From Turritopsis dohrnii (Eukaryota; Cnidaria; Hydrozoa; Anthoathecata; Oceaniidae), in the NCBI GenBank assembly GCA_027922465.2, contig BQMF02000011.1, forward strand, positions 1,488,001-1,552,000: 64,000 nt of DNA, read 5' to 3'. Below the pieces are notes generated by a model. It did not search any database. It had not been told where the DNA came from and was given only the letters and a program-made list of their open reading frames with translations. Below, piece after piece: positions 52,311-64,000 of this stretch (its first letter is position 1; each line of letters opens with the position of its first letter). Position numbers and translations under genes: made by a program.

Positions 52311-55300
52311 ATGGCGGCTAGTTTCAAACAGGTAAAACTGCGATTTTTTTTTTTTTGATTTTTTTTGTTGTCACTATCATCTGTTAATAGATTTATCTAA
52401 AATGTAGCATAAATTGGAACTCACATTCGTACTCTTATAATTCGAATGTGGAAAAATGCATGTATGTATGCATGTGTATGTATAAATTAATGTGGGACCT
52501 TCTGTTGTTCATATTATATGATGAAGACCTTCTTCTTAAAGGTACCTAAAAAAGGTAGATGACTTTATAAGCAATGTATAGTAGAAGTGAAAGTCATCTC
52601 TATAATATCTGAGACATGATAATAACATCAGACATTTGTGACAAAAAAACAAGACAAAGCTATAGAGATTGATTTTAAAGTGTTTTTTTCATTTAGCTAA
52701 CACCAAAGAAACAATGAGAATATAAGAATTTATTTTCACAGTTATTATTTTCATATATTATTATCAGGGTTTTTGACAACATTGAACCTTTATGGGCGCC
52801 CAAAAAATATGCCCAAAAAATTTAAGTTAAAGGGCTTTTAAGGGTTAAAGAACGTATAGAGTGCCTGCTCCCCTTACCGCTATGTGCCGCTTGCCGCTAA
52901 CTTTGAATTTGATGGTTTATTTCCTTCATTTACAGACAACAAATCAAACCAAACTAATTATTATCTAAAAGTATATTCATTCAGCCATCGTTATGGAAAG
53001 TTTCAAAGTGAATTGCCAAATACTTACTGATTAATAGAATAAACTCTAACACCGGGTCACAATCATTGTAAAAAAAATATTAAAAATGGCTTCCTCGAAA
53101 AATAAATGCTTCAAAATTCAGTGTCATAAATAATGGAGCATATTGATTCCTTGTTATTCCTCTGCTGTCTTGAATGTTACAAACATTTGAGATTTTATCC
53201 ACACGAACAGTTTTCTTGTATATATCGTATATATACGCGAGTAAATCATCTAAAGTTTACAGCAAGGTAATTCTGTAACCACATGTCCTTTCTCCGCTAT
53301 AGCAACAAAATTTGTTCTTGTTAGCACTGATTTCAGCTTGATTACTCAAACAGTTAAATCTTTTTTACAGACATTCAATTAGCGCGAAATCCCACGTTGA
53401 TAATATCACCCATAGATTTATCATTCAAGAAAACGTGAAACTTGTTTCGTAGACCTTATCACCCAAAGGACCCATTGTCATTAAAAATTTTTTATTGCGT
53501 TAACACTTTTTATCAATCGCAATTTAAACTTTTTAGCAATTGCAACTTGAATTCTTTAGGATCATTCTAGCGTGTATCCTCCACATGTTGAAAATCTCCA
53601 TCACAAGTATAGAAACAATTGATTTTGTATGTTGCGAGTGTAAAAAGTAATTCAATACATGTTGATAATTACATTCGCAATTCATGCTTTTAACAAATTA
53701 ACGATGTCTGTGTTTATCGTATAATTACTCTGCAGGCTCACAATAGGGCAATTCCCATCACGTGTCTAGATTTTTGCAATCAAAAGTTGACTTGTCGAGA
53801 CGGCACCATTGTTTTCTAAAAAAACTTTGCTCATTAAAATATGGCTGCCTTTCGATTTGTAAACTGTAAAGGCATGCATTTTTATTAAGCCTGTGGTTAT
53901 CTTATTTCTGCAGAAGCAAAGCAGGAAAGCACTTAAATTGAGAGAAAAGGGATTAAACTGTTACTATGAACACTAAATTCCATAAAATTTTGTTATTTGC
54001 ATCACTTTTGACGAACGTGAAATTAGTTAGCGGAAAGAGGAACAAGTTAGCGGAAAGAGGAACATCACCCCGATGATGTTTACAATTACAGTATTTGTTA
54101 TCAATCTTATTCTCTTTGTTTGTTCTTGTTGATTTAGTATCTAGAATGACCAATTGTGGTGCTAAATCCATTTAAATGTGTTTTTACGTTTGTATTGACG
54201 AATTTTGCAACATTATAATTAAAGTTAGCGGTAAGGGGAGCAGGCACTCTACAGAGATAAAAGCTCTCGAGGGAATTGATATCAAACATCTCTCTCCTTT
54301 GCAGTTCTGAAATATTGATACAATGACAAGAAGAAAAGGAAGTAAAAATAATAGAAAGTCAAGCACATTGTTTATTTTTGCTTGGTAAATTTCATATGTT
54401 TGACACTAAACCATGCATTCAGTATAAGAAAACATTATGCCCAAAAAACTTCTGGATTCGGCACTGATTATACAAAATTAACAAATGATGAAATTAACGT
54501 GGCTTTTTTAAATTTTTTTAGCGATTACCGGTATATCGGTAAATTCGTAACTTTACCTGTAATTACCGGTAATGTAAAAAGTTACCTATAATGTGATTTA
54601 CCGGTAGCGTCTACAAACGTATGGTAAAGTAACTAAAGTACATTTCAAATGAACTTACACCGTTTTTATAAATGCTTGGCAAATTTGAAGGTTATGAGAT
54701 ATTTCAAAAATTCTTTTTGCGCTGTGTCAAGCTTAAAAAGCACTTTTTCATAATATAAAAAATTTGGAAGAATAATGAAAATGGAAGAAGAAAAGTGAAG
54801 AGGAAAAAAAACAAGCTTTTTATAGAAAAAAGCAAAACAGCTCAATTTTTTGTGAGACAACCTTCAATCTTTGATCGTTCAAAAGGCGAAATAAGCAGTG
54901 ATCTTTCCACTAAACGGCTCTATTCAACAGAATATTACACAATTAAACTTCCTGTGCATAAGTCATAAATTTTTATATTAATCCCAAAGGGATACTTTTA
55001 CAGTACACCGTATCGAGACAATGAATGCAATAACATACAAAGTTACATGTTCATGTAGTCATTATATCTAACGTATTCCCAATTATATTAAATGTTAATT
55101 ACCTTCGCAGTTCCAAAATCTATTACCCATGGTTTTCATCAAATCCTTACAAGTTTGTAAACATGAGAAACATGTGACCAAAGTGACTTTAAAGGATTAT
55201 ATATATCTTTGCATTATTTACATTATTTTTGCATTATTCGGTAGGTTGTGGATTTTCTGATATAACAAATTTGATATGTTACTGCTGTTATGCTGTTTTG

Positions 55301-58300
55301 TGATAAGTTATTTGCATGTGAACATTTTTTTTTTTTTTTTTTGGGGGGGGGGGGGGGGGGGAGGCGTCGATTTCTGAACACTTCAAGTCAACAAAAGGGA
55401 TGGAAACAATTATAAATGGGTGGAAAGCTGCCGGCATCTCGAAAGCAGTAGCAGATGCCAGAAATAACATTCGGAGTTCGTTGAACCCCTTTATTTAGAA
55501 ACTTTAACTTTTTAATTGTAATTTTTAAAGAGAAAATGTAAAATCAATAATAATTCAGGATTTAAAGGGGCACTAAACTCAAAAAATTGATTTTTTAATA
55601 TCATTTGGAAGAATTCCAAAAATGATCAAAGTCAGTTCTTGAATTTTCAAAAAATCATTTTTCGTTCCCGAGATATTGCCATTTAAAGTTTTTCTTCAAA
55701 ACTTGATCTCCATGGCAACGTGACATCACAATGTTTAAGAAGAAACTGCTGACATACAAATATGTAAATAACTCAAAAAATATTTGTGATACAATGCTCT
55801 ATGCACTACATGACACTGCAACACAACAGAAATTTTACAACTGATGATATAGCAGCCTCTACGTAGACCATATCTTTGTCTTGCCAATAGTTGAGGAAGG
55901 AGTAACAAGGCTACTAGTTTACAACTTTTTACCGAGTTTAACTTCAAAAATGATGTGTCAAATCCCGCGTTCCCGTCTGTGAACCCAGTGACAAAAATTT
56001 TTAATTCGGAAAATGTAAAACGTATCCATGTTGTAGAGCTTGAAAAACTGATAAAAAAATGTATGGAATTGTTTCGCTATGATCAACCGTTAGAGAGATA
56101 TCGAAGATCAAATATTGATGATGTCATGACCGCACCACCCAAAAATAGTTAGGCCCAAAACTTTCATCACCTCATCACCTGTATCACAGACCCCAAAAAA
56201 CGTCCTGAGATATTTGTGACTTCAAACCATGTGTAGTAATAATAATAATAATAATAATAGTAGTAGTAGTAGTAATGTATAGTAATTGTGAAAAAATGTC
56301 TCTTGCCTCTGCGTGGTTTTACGTGGAAATAAGAAGAACTTGACCATAAAATTTAATTAAATATACCACTCTATCAAATAAAAGTGGGATGAACACTCGT
56401 AATTATATATATATAAGATGTTTGCATCTGCGCTTCAAATTACAAATTAATTTGAATCGTCAAGATGAAAACAAGAACATGACTTGCAGCAAAGTTGTTT
56501 TTAAAAAGATTTATTTTCGTTTTACTGAAAGTTTCATAACAAACAAAATGAGGGTGAAATCTGAAATTGTATTTTTAAAGCTAAGAACAAAATAAGAACA
56601 ATTCAAGAACAATTCAAGAACAATTCAAAAAGGCTCTAAAAATAAAAACAGCTAGCCTCAGGTTAAATTTTACTGGTATAAAAAAAGGAAGTGTGTAGAG
56701 TTTTTGGCAGTTAAACAATTGATCTTACAGGGTTGTGTATGAATAAAGATGTTCACATAACTTTTAAATCTCTGTTACTTTTTGGTATACTTTGTTTAGT
56801 ATAACAATTCAAAGTCAGTTCTGTCAATACTACTCCCCCTACTCCTTTATCTAATAATGTTTTGAACATCTTTAAGAACGTACATGCTTTGTTTACTACG
56901 TACAAGCTTTAAGTGATGGGTTTTTATGGGTTTTAGGATATGTCTTTCGAAAATGGTGTTCGCAGATCTAGTTTTGAAAGCCAAGAAACTGTTCAATCCA
57001 GTGAAGAGACTTGTGATCCTCTGATGAGAGATTGTTTGGCATTGCAGCAAAGATTAATGGAAACTGAGAAGTCGTTACATCGGATTTCTCCATTTAAATT
57101 GTTTGGAAAGTAGGAATGTCTTCCTTTTAATCTCTTGATGTATTTATTTGTACTAGCCGCCAAGGCGGCGTCGCTCTCCGCCCATGTTCAGCATGCGTTG
57201 CGTCATCTTCAGATTTCACGAAAAATAAAATTAAGTAATTGGCAATAATAAGTGTGCCCATGTTGTAGAGCTCCAAAAACTGATCAAAAAAATGTATGGG
57301 AATGTTTTGCTACGACCAACCGTTACGGAGATATCGTCAATCAAAAATTTTGATGATGTCACAGACCCGTCCCCAAAAAAAATTATACCCAAATTTCTCG
57401 TTACCCTATCGCCTGTATCGCGGACCCCAAAAAACGTCAGTTATCCCTATTCGTTATGGAGATAATTTTCCCTAAACGTCGCATTCGATTAAGGTCTCAA
57501 TACAATGGTTTCACACTGACGTCGCACAAAATAAAATAAAGTATTTACTCTCACAACTAAATCTACCATTTTGCGAGACTTACAGACAAACAGACAGACG
57601 GAGAATCGGCTATTAATATATAGATTACCTTTAGCCGTTCACAATGCAAAGTTTACATGGAAAACAGAAATTGACAAAATGTTATTGTTGATAACTTGTT
57701 GTTGATAAGTGCAATTCCGTTTTGAACTTTTAGATCGCCTGAAGAGGAGAAACTAGCAAGTCCTTCATCTGATAAACCACCAGTCCTAACTCTTGCAGAT
57801 TTGACCCCTGAACCGAGTCAAGGTAGCATTAAATCAAGAGGATTTAATGTTCCTATGAACTCATCTTATCCAGAATATCTGGACAAAAGGGTAAGTACTT
57901 TAATTTTGTAATATGGTTTCTTGTCCTCCTTAGAACTTTGTTAGAATTACAATGTATCTCATGCCCATGGTGTATCTCCAAATATTATCTTATAATTTCT
58001 ATGTTTATTAACATTTATTAGAATAACTATTACTTTTCAGATTTTGGAAATTCAAAAATTAGTACTCAATCTTCTGCTTGATCACTGACCAGTTCTGTGT
58101 CTATTTTCTTGGTACCTACCCACTTCTTACTCCAATGTTTTATGACAATTCAGCAATTGTTAAATCCTTGCAATGTAATCATGTTATCTCAACTTCCAGA
58201 TGTAGTACATCCACTTTGACCATGTGAGAATGGAACTTCCAGATGTAGTACATCCACTTTGACCATGTGAGAATGGAACTTCCATCATTATTAAATTAGT

Positions 58301-61300
58301 GCTGAGAAAACTGTTGTTTTTACAAATAATCTTTTTTCTGGTCTGCCTGATTTTTTTGTCGAACAGGATTATCAGTCATCATCAGTCAGCAAGCGCAATG
58401 CCATCTGTAATCAATCTCTTCAACTAGAAGTTCTTATCATATCTTATCAAGTTCTTGTTATAATCTGATTTCTTTCTTCTTCTTTCTTCTTCTATTGTAT
58501 TGTTTTACCATCACCTTACCTTACCTTCACCTTACCTGAATGAATCCAATCGCAGGGTTTAGCTAATCACTTCCAATCTTTCTCATCAGTATTGAAACAT
58601 GGTTGGCATACAATACCACAGCTGTAGGTTTTTCTGTGATTATAAGAAAGTCAACCATGATTTACAATCAATAATGGTCTTCTGTCTCAGTCGTGTCAAA
58701 AGCTCAGAGTGATTGCTTGTTTGTTTCTTGGTTAGTTGTTTACAAAATTTGTAACTTTTTTTTTTCTTTCATATTTTTCAGAAGAAATCATCATCTGTAG
58801 CATCACTAACTACTTTTGGATCCACTGATGTATCAGCATTACGAACAAAATTAACGCAACTTCGAGAAGAAAATTCAACTCTTTTTTTACAAAATAATCG
58901 ATTGCTAACTGAACTTGAAAACACCACATATCAACTTCAGCTAAGTCGGGAACAGGTATTCTGAAGTTATATCTTGTTCTGTCATCTATAACATTTTAGA
59001 AGACTTAAAAACAAGAAAGTAAGATCTATGAATAACATTTCGTGGTGGATTTCAGTGGTCTAGCTTTTTGCGTATGTTTCCTCTTATCAAAACAAACCCC
59101 TGAATCAAAGGCAGTCTTCGTTATAGTGTAAAATGTGTGCTTCTAGGTTTGAAAAATCCCTTCTTTTACCAATTAAACAAGTGCAAATATTATATTTTCA
59201 ATCAAACTGGTATTGTAGTTATAATAATCAACTTGTGCCTTTTTCTGTTCACCTATGAAATTAAATCAGTTCAAAAAAAATCTGATTTTTAGTCTCCAAA
59301 AAGGAAACAACATTGTAAATCGAGCAACAATAATTTTCACAATAAAGCAATCAATATCATTGATTTCAATCTTTCATTGTTTGGCAAGTACCAAAGTACT
59401 AAACTGACTCCCTACGATATAGATAATCTTTTGAAGAAGTTTTGAGTAAAGTCACACAGTGCCATTTCATTTTGTTGAAGTCTGATATTTTGTATGTTGT
59501 TTTCCTTTGTTGGAGCAATGAAATAGAATAAGATGCTTAACAGGTTACATAAACAAGAGAAAGTAGGATACAGTCTGGAGGATAATTCACATAATAGTTA
59601 CAAAAGATGACTATTAATAGGATTTCTTTCACATTTCACAAGTAAGTTATTAAACATAAATTAAAATTGAAAAAACTTGATTGTGAAACAGATCAGAAGT
59701 ATGAAAATCATTATGTACATATGTAAAGCACAAGTAAAAACATTGGAACTTTTTTGTCTTGTATTAAGGATGTTTTAAGATGCAGGAATATATGCAAGAT
59801 CACTTAGTTTATATCAGTATAACACAAATTCGTACTATTCATAGATTGCCAAATATAATTCTAAAAGTAAAAGCATGTGCCTTTCTAGGTTTTCTTGTAT
59901 TATAGTTGAAAGAACTTAAAGAAAACAGCAATCATGCAGATTATTCACAAGAAGTCGAAAGCCTGAAAAAACAGCTAGAGAATAAATGTTACGCCATTAG
60001 GTAACCTATTCATCAAACATATCTCTGTGTGAATTTCCTAAGGTTGTATTGTGTATAAATGTGAGTGTGTAGCATTTCAGACAATTAACCATTCTATGAA
60101 ATGGAATGGTATTGTTTCTTTGCTGTGTTTAAGCTGTTGAATGAGATAACTTTACCTATATTTGCATTTTCACTTGAATTTTAGTGAGCTGGAGTCTGTT
60201 GTCGAACAGTTAAGGATCCATATTCGTGAGCAAGAAAAAACTGCACGTCAGGAAAAACAAAAGTATACTCAATCTGTATCATTATCATAGCATGGATGCA
60301 TCAAGATGCTTCTAGATAATTATAGTTTCCATATATTTTTTTACCATAGTTACATTGAAAAATTAAATCAAAGCTCAGAGACCTTAAACATTCTTACTGA
60401 GAAATGCACAGTTTTACAAAATTCTTATGACAATCTCACAGAAAGGGTAAGCTTATCACAGCTCCATTTTAGTGAAGAAATTCTGATAGAGGATAGCCAA
60501 TTATGTTATGTTATGGTTTTATAGGAAACCGAACTAGAAAGAAGTAACAAAACCCATGAAGAAAGACTTTCTGAATTTCGTAATGAAAACAATGCTCTCA
60601 AGTATGGTTGTATTTTTTTTTCTTGATACTTATTTTTAGTCCTGACGAGATTTTTTCTTAAACTATATGTTCCTCTGTTTTACGAGATGATACGATTGGA
60701 GATTATATACAGCTAGTGATGTTCATCCTTTTTTGATCAAGTTCAACTTGAACACTTCCTATACAGTTGCTCTAAATTGATGATGCTAAAAACAGTATAG
60801 AACAGTATAAAAACCATTAACATTGAGTATGAAATGGAGATATTAGGCAAAGCGAAAAATTAACTAGAACAGTCAACCCTGTATTATTGAGCATTTTGCT
60901 CCATAGCAACCAACTTTTTCTAATGTATTTATCAAACTTGTGGTTTTGATCCCTGCAAATTGAGAGTGTGTATGAGAGCGGACTGAACTCAAACCAGTTT
61001 ACAATTTTAGTACAAGTAGGGGAAGCATACCTCCTTATGGATGTTTATTCCTGTTTAAATGTACCAACCATATTGAAATTGTTATGGATGTTGAACCTAC
61101 CCACACAATTTTATTATATGTAAACAAAAAATATTTCTACCTGTACTGAAATCTCAAACTGGTTGAAGTCCAGCATGCCTATCATGACACACTCATAATA
61201 TAACTTCAGTCAGCTAATAGAATACAAAGCGTAAACCATCGTTCTCACTTAGTCTCTTTTGTTTGCTTTTAGGGAGGAGAGTCACAAAACAAAATCTGAA

Positions 61301-63683
61301 AACATTGAATTAAAGGAAACCATTTCTAATTTGAAAGTAGAACTTATAAGTTTGCAAGAAAAATCATCCCTCTGTGAAAGCATGTCTATGGAGAATTCTC
61401 GCTTGAAGGAGCTAGTTGAAAGCCAGCAGAAGAAGTTGAATGACTACGAAGATGAAGTCAACAAAACGAAAGCCCACATGGTGCGGCTGGAAACGCTCAT
61501 AGAAAAGATTCAGGAGGAAAAACTGAGCGTCTCGGTAATGATATAATCACCCTCCTCCTTAAGTCTTTTTTTTTAACATGTAAGAATATGTTTTGCTGAC
61601 TTGGGTATTTGATGTTTTCAGAGGCCTGATAGTGGCATTGGTATTCATTCGATGAAGTCAGATGACAACGTACCAACACGTTCACAGATTGCGGATTTAA
61701 AATTACAAGTCGCCATGAAGGAATCTGAGATTCATAAGTTGCAATCCCTAGTCTCAACAAATGCACTGAATCAACAAAAACTAAAATCTGGTGAGGATTC
61801 GATAATTGTGATACTGACAGAAAACATTTACTTTAATAAAAATCAACAATGAAGTCGCTGTTTGATAAATAACCTTTTATTTTACAGATTATGGTTACGA
61901 GGGGAGTAGTCTGCATGATTTACGTTCAGAGCTAACATCAGTCGTCGAGCACAATAGGCTGGGAGATAGAAGGCAAGCAGAGCTAGAGAAGTCCTTAACA
62001 CGATTGGAGGAAGACGTCTCTCAAAAGACATCACAAATAGTCGAGTTGAATGAACGACTTTCTGACAAGCTCGCGTTGACTTCCTCCCTGGAACATAAAC
62101 TTGAGCAAAGAAATAACAAGGTGGTGTACCTGCAACACCAACTTGATCTGCTGCAAGAAAAGCATGAGCAAGCAAGCAATGACGTAAGAGAAATGTTTTT
62201 TGTTTCATGGTATTTTATTTTGTGGCGCATTCACCTTAAAATTTTGTTTGGAAATTTTGATGACAAGGAGGAACTGGAGAGAAGCAGTAAAAATAGTATG
62301 CAACTATGATAGTAGATTGGTTATTTTTTTGTCCATTCAAACATGACTTTCATCAGCTTCTGCCTGGGAATGAGGTTGGTCATTAAATCTGATTTGTGAA
62401 GTTTAGGTAATAGTCAACAAAAGGGTTTTCCACTATCACTTTTGAAATATTTTGACGCAATATGCACTTGAAAACATGATAATGAAAATAATCTGCTGTA
62501 ATGCTTGAGATTTTGAATGCCTCCTCCACTTCAAAGTAAAAAGTAAAGTTGTTTATCTGTTTTGTTCTTGTTGTTTTATAGCAACAATGGGAAATAATTT
62601 TGTGTTCTTCTAGCTGGATGCTGCTCGATTATCTCTCGAAAAGAAACTGAAAGAAACCACTCAAGTTTGTACTGGGCAAGAAAAACAACTTCAAAACCTA
62701 CAGTCGGAAAAGGAAGCTTGCCAAGAAAAGATTTTTCAGTTAGAAAATGCTTTACTGGCTCATGACGAGGAAACCAACGCAACGAATGACTTGATGGAGA
62801 AAATCAAGAGGTTACACGCGGAACATTGCTCGGAGTTGCAACATCACATCGAGAAACTACAACAACAGTCCGAAGTGAAGGTCGTACGAATTGTTAATCT
62901 GGAAGCACAAGTTGACGATCACCTAAAAGACAGCCGAGCGAAGGAAGCCATGATCAACAAGTTGAAAGAATACATCACGAAAATGGAAGATTTACTGATG
63001 GAAAAGAAAAATCTAGTCGAAAAGTACGAGGAAAAACTTTCTGTAAGTGTTTTTCAATGTTTTGATTGTTAGCTATCGTTAAGAAAATCATATGCTCCTT
63101 GTAATTATTCAGTTGTGTTGGTTTTGATGCTATTACTTATTCAGTTGTGTTGGTTTTGATGCTATTACTTATTAAGGATATACAAACGAAATTGTTAAAC
63201 GAATCCAAGGAAGTTTCAGAATTGAGAACATGCTCGAAGCAACACACAAGAGAGCTGGATGAAGTCAGAAAGCAATGTGAAGACTCCCAACAAAAGTACA
63301 TGAGTCTGTTGAGTGCCAAGTCTTCCGAGCTGAAACCACTTGAGCTGGAAGTGAATAGATTACGTAATGAAATCCACATCAAAGAAGAATTTATTGTAGA
63401 CTTGGAAAAACGATATAACCAAAGCATAGACATGTTAGCTGTGAGTCAGAAGAGAATGTCTGAACTTGAAGATGCACAGACTCAGTATGAAGATGAAGTT
63501 GCTGTTTTGAAACATACGACGGAGATGGAAAAAACAGAAGCAAAACATGAAGTTGTAGAAATGAAGAAACGTTTAGGCCAGGCTAATGATCAAATTACGC
63601 TGTATCAAAGTCAAGTACAGGAATTAAACACGACGCTGGAAGATGCCAAGCAGAAATTTGTTGAGATCGGAGAATGCTTGAAG
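52311..63683 (+). CDS. CCDC18: Coiled-coil domain-containing protein 18 (CCDC18), 5' part
   Basis: Thirteen exons in agreeing phases: 52311-52331, 56937-57109, 57734-57890, 58782-58955, 59906-60000, 60185-60262, 60350-60446, 60525-60601, 61273-61534, 61622-61790, 61888-62183, 62614-63042 and 63177-63683. The last is followed by a GT donor, so the gene continues past the window. The translation is about 845 residues, almost all heptad coiled coil after a Ser-rich head. LRTKLTQLREENSTLFLQNN and IADLKLQVAMKESEIHKLQS match the corresponding CCDC18 segments as I remember them, in the right order. Human CCDC18 is a large coiled-coil protein linked to centriolar satellites. The first exon (MAASFKQ) is inferred from its ATGGCGGC context, donor and phase. 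A start at 56940 (MSFENG) is the alternative. Confidence 0.8.
52859..54249. mobile_element. Inverted-repeat element in CCDC18 intron 1
   Basis: GAGTGCCTGCTCCCCTTACC at 52859 and its complement ending at 54249 are flanked by TA on each side. The left arm holds an extra GCTATGTGCCGCTTGCC insertion before GCTAACTTT. The 1.39-kb element has no transposase frame. Near 54030 the phrase TTAGCGGAAAGAGGAACA is tandemly doubled. Confidence 0.8.
54663..54900 (+). repeat. Repeat shared with 32990-33115, with insertion
   Basis: It matches the sequence upstream of the family gene at 33.2 kb on both sides of a ~125-base insertion (about 54743-54868). Confidence 0.8.
55325..55361 (+). repeat. T18-G19 homopolymer tract
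   Basis: Eighteen T are followed directly by nineteen G in CCDC18 intron 1. Confidence 0.95.
55560..56220 (+). repeat. Dispersed repeat (GGGGCACTAAACTC), CCDC18 intron 1
   Basis: Its later part (56020-56215: CATGTTGTAGAGCTTGAAAA, GATGATGTCATGACC, CCCCAAAAAACGTC) matches 57256-57445 in the next intron in the same direction, at perhaps 70 percent by eye. It is an interspersed repeat of unknown class. Confidence 0.7.
56228..56276 (+). repeat. TAA/TAG microsatellite
   Basis: A run of TAATAA changes to TAGTAG, ending in AATG. Confidence 0.95.
57150..57630 (+). repeat. Interspersed repeat in CCDC18 intron 2
   Basis: It begins TACTAGCCGCCAAGGCGGCG and ends GACAAACAGACAGACGG...ATTAATATATAGATTA. 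The middle matches 56020-56215. The layout, a GC-rich head and a CAGA-rich end followed by TATA, recalls non-autonomous retroelements common in invertebrates, but I cannot name the family. Confidence 0.6.
58191..58276 (+). repeat. Two tandem 43-bp repeats
   Basis: AACTTCCAGATGTAGTACAT... is repeated exactly once after 43 bases, in CCDC18 intron 3. Confidence 0.95.
63108..63174 (+). repeat. Two tandem ~32-bp repeats just before CCDC18 exon 13
   Basis: TTCAGTTGTGTTGGTTTTGA TGCTATTACTTA occurs twice in a row. The second copy lies directly upstream of the splice acceptor at 63175-63176, so the duplication changed the branch-point region. Confidence 0.9.
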
Positions 63684-64000
63684 GTTTGTGTGTTATGATC
63701 ACGTTTATCGTTTCTGATTCTTCCTCTTGATTTAAAACGTTTTTCCTACTTTTCCTACTTTGTTTCCTAAAATCGTCAAAAAACACTGCGATGAAGAGCT
63801 TTTTTATTGAAATAGTGTGTATATTTCTTAGAAATGCACTCCTTCGCATTGACTTTGCAGCAAATTTGCCCACCGGTTAAGCGGATAAACTCTCATCGAG
63901 GGATATTTTGAAGTTTGTCGGGAAGTGAGATAGGTTAGAAAACGTAATACAACGATCGACAAGCAATGAACTTAAAGCAATGTAGTTCCCCATGTGAAAA
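63684..64000 (+). other. CCDC18 intron 13 (open at window edge)
   Basis: It holds the dispersed repeat at about 63765-63895 that resembles STEEP1 intron 5. No further exon is visible. Confidence 0.6.

Noticed and set aside
54500..54610. An inverted repeat built on TTACCGGTA
   Set aside because: Several ACCGGT motifs face each other, but ends and target site cannot be set; it may be a small palindromic element or chance.
56228..56276. CRISPR-like or regulatory array
   Set aside because: It is a simple trinucleotide microsatellite, and the genome is that of an animal.

Overview
The window is nuclear DNA from an animal. It is AT-rich. The genes are split by GT-AG introns of under 100 bases to over 10 kb, and the rest is packed with transposon relics. 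Three conserved metazoan genes are recognisable: STEEP1 (present twice), UCHL5/UCH37 and CCDC18. Penelope-like elements, LINEs, SINEs and many TA-flanked miniature inverted-repeat elements fit a non-model invertebrate, perhaps a cnidarian or another early-branching animal. I see no marker that fixes the lineage.

Layout. 1-3.0 kb: miniature DNA transposons. 3.0-4.7 kb: a decayed Penelope-like retroelement (reverse transcriptase plus GIY-YIG remnant). 4.4-23.1 kb: a head-to-tail tandem duplication of a ~9.35-kb unit. Each unit carries a complete eight-exon STEEP1 gene, a relic of the J-domain/glycine-rich gene family described next, and a tail of repeats. 23.1-32.9 kb: a LINE with a SINE inside it, an intact member of that gene family (25.2-26.4 kb), relics of a second Penelope-like element and of other retroelements, and a foldback element with long inverted arms. 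33.2-35.3 kb: a partial and a full-length member of the same family. 36.6-37.3 kb: an intronless orphan gene. 37.8-52.2 kb: UCHL5 on the minus strand, eleven coding exons, with a 10.5-kb first intron full of nested transposons. 52.3 kb to the end: CCDC18 on the plus strand, thirteen coding exons seen and still open at the window edge. Only about 115 bases separate the UCHL5 and CCDC18 start codons, which suggests a shared bidirectional promoter.

The recognised genes have separate jobs: STEEP1 in STING traffic out of the ER, UCHL5 in proteasome and INO80 deubiquitination, CCDC18 as a coiled-coil centriolar-satellite type protein. The family at 8.6, 17.9, 25.2, 33.2 and 33.6 kb is the best candidate for something undescribed. 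It joins an unrecognised beta-rich N-terminal domain, a J-like domain without an intact HPD motif, and a long glycine/alanine-rich membrane region. It exists here as intact, partial and dead copies, so it looks like a birth-and-death cluster.

Exon coordinates were worked out by hand from splice consensus, reading phase and remembered orthologue sequences. No search or alignment was run.
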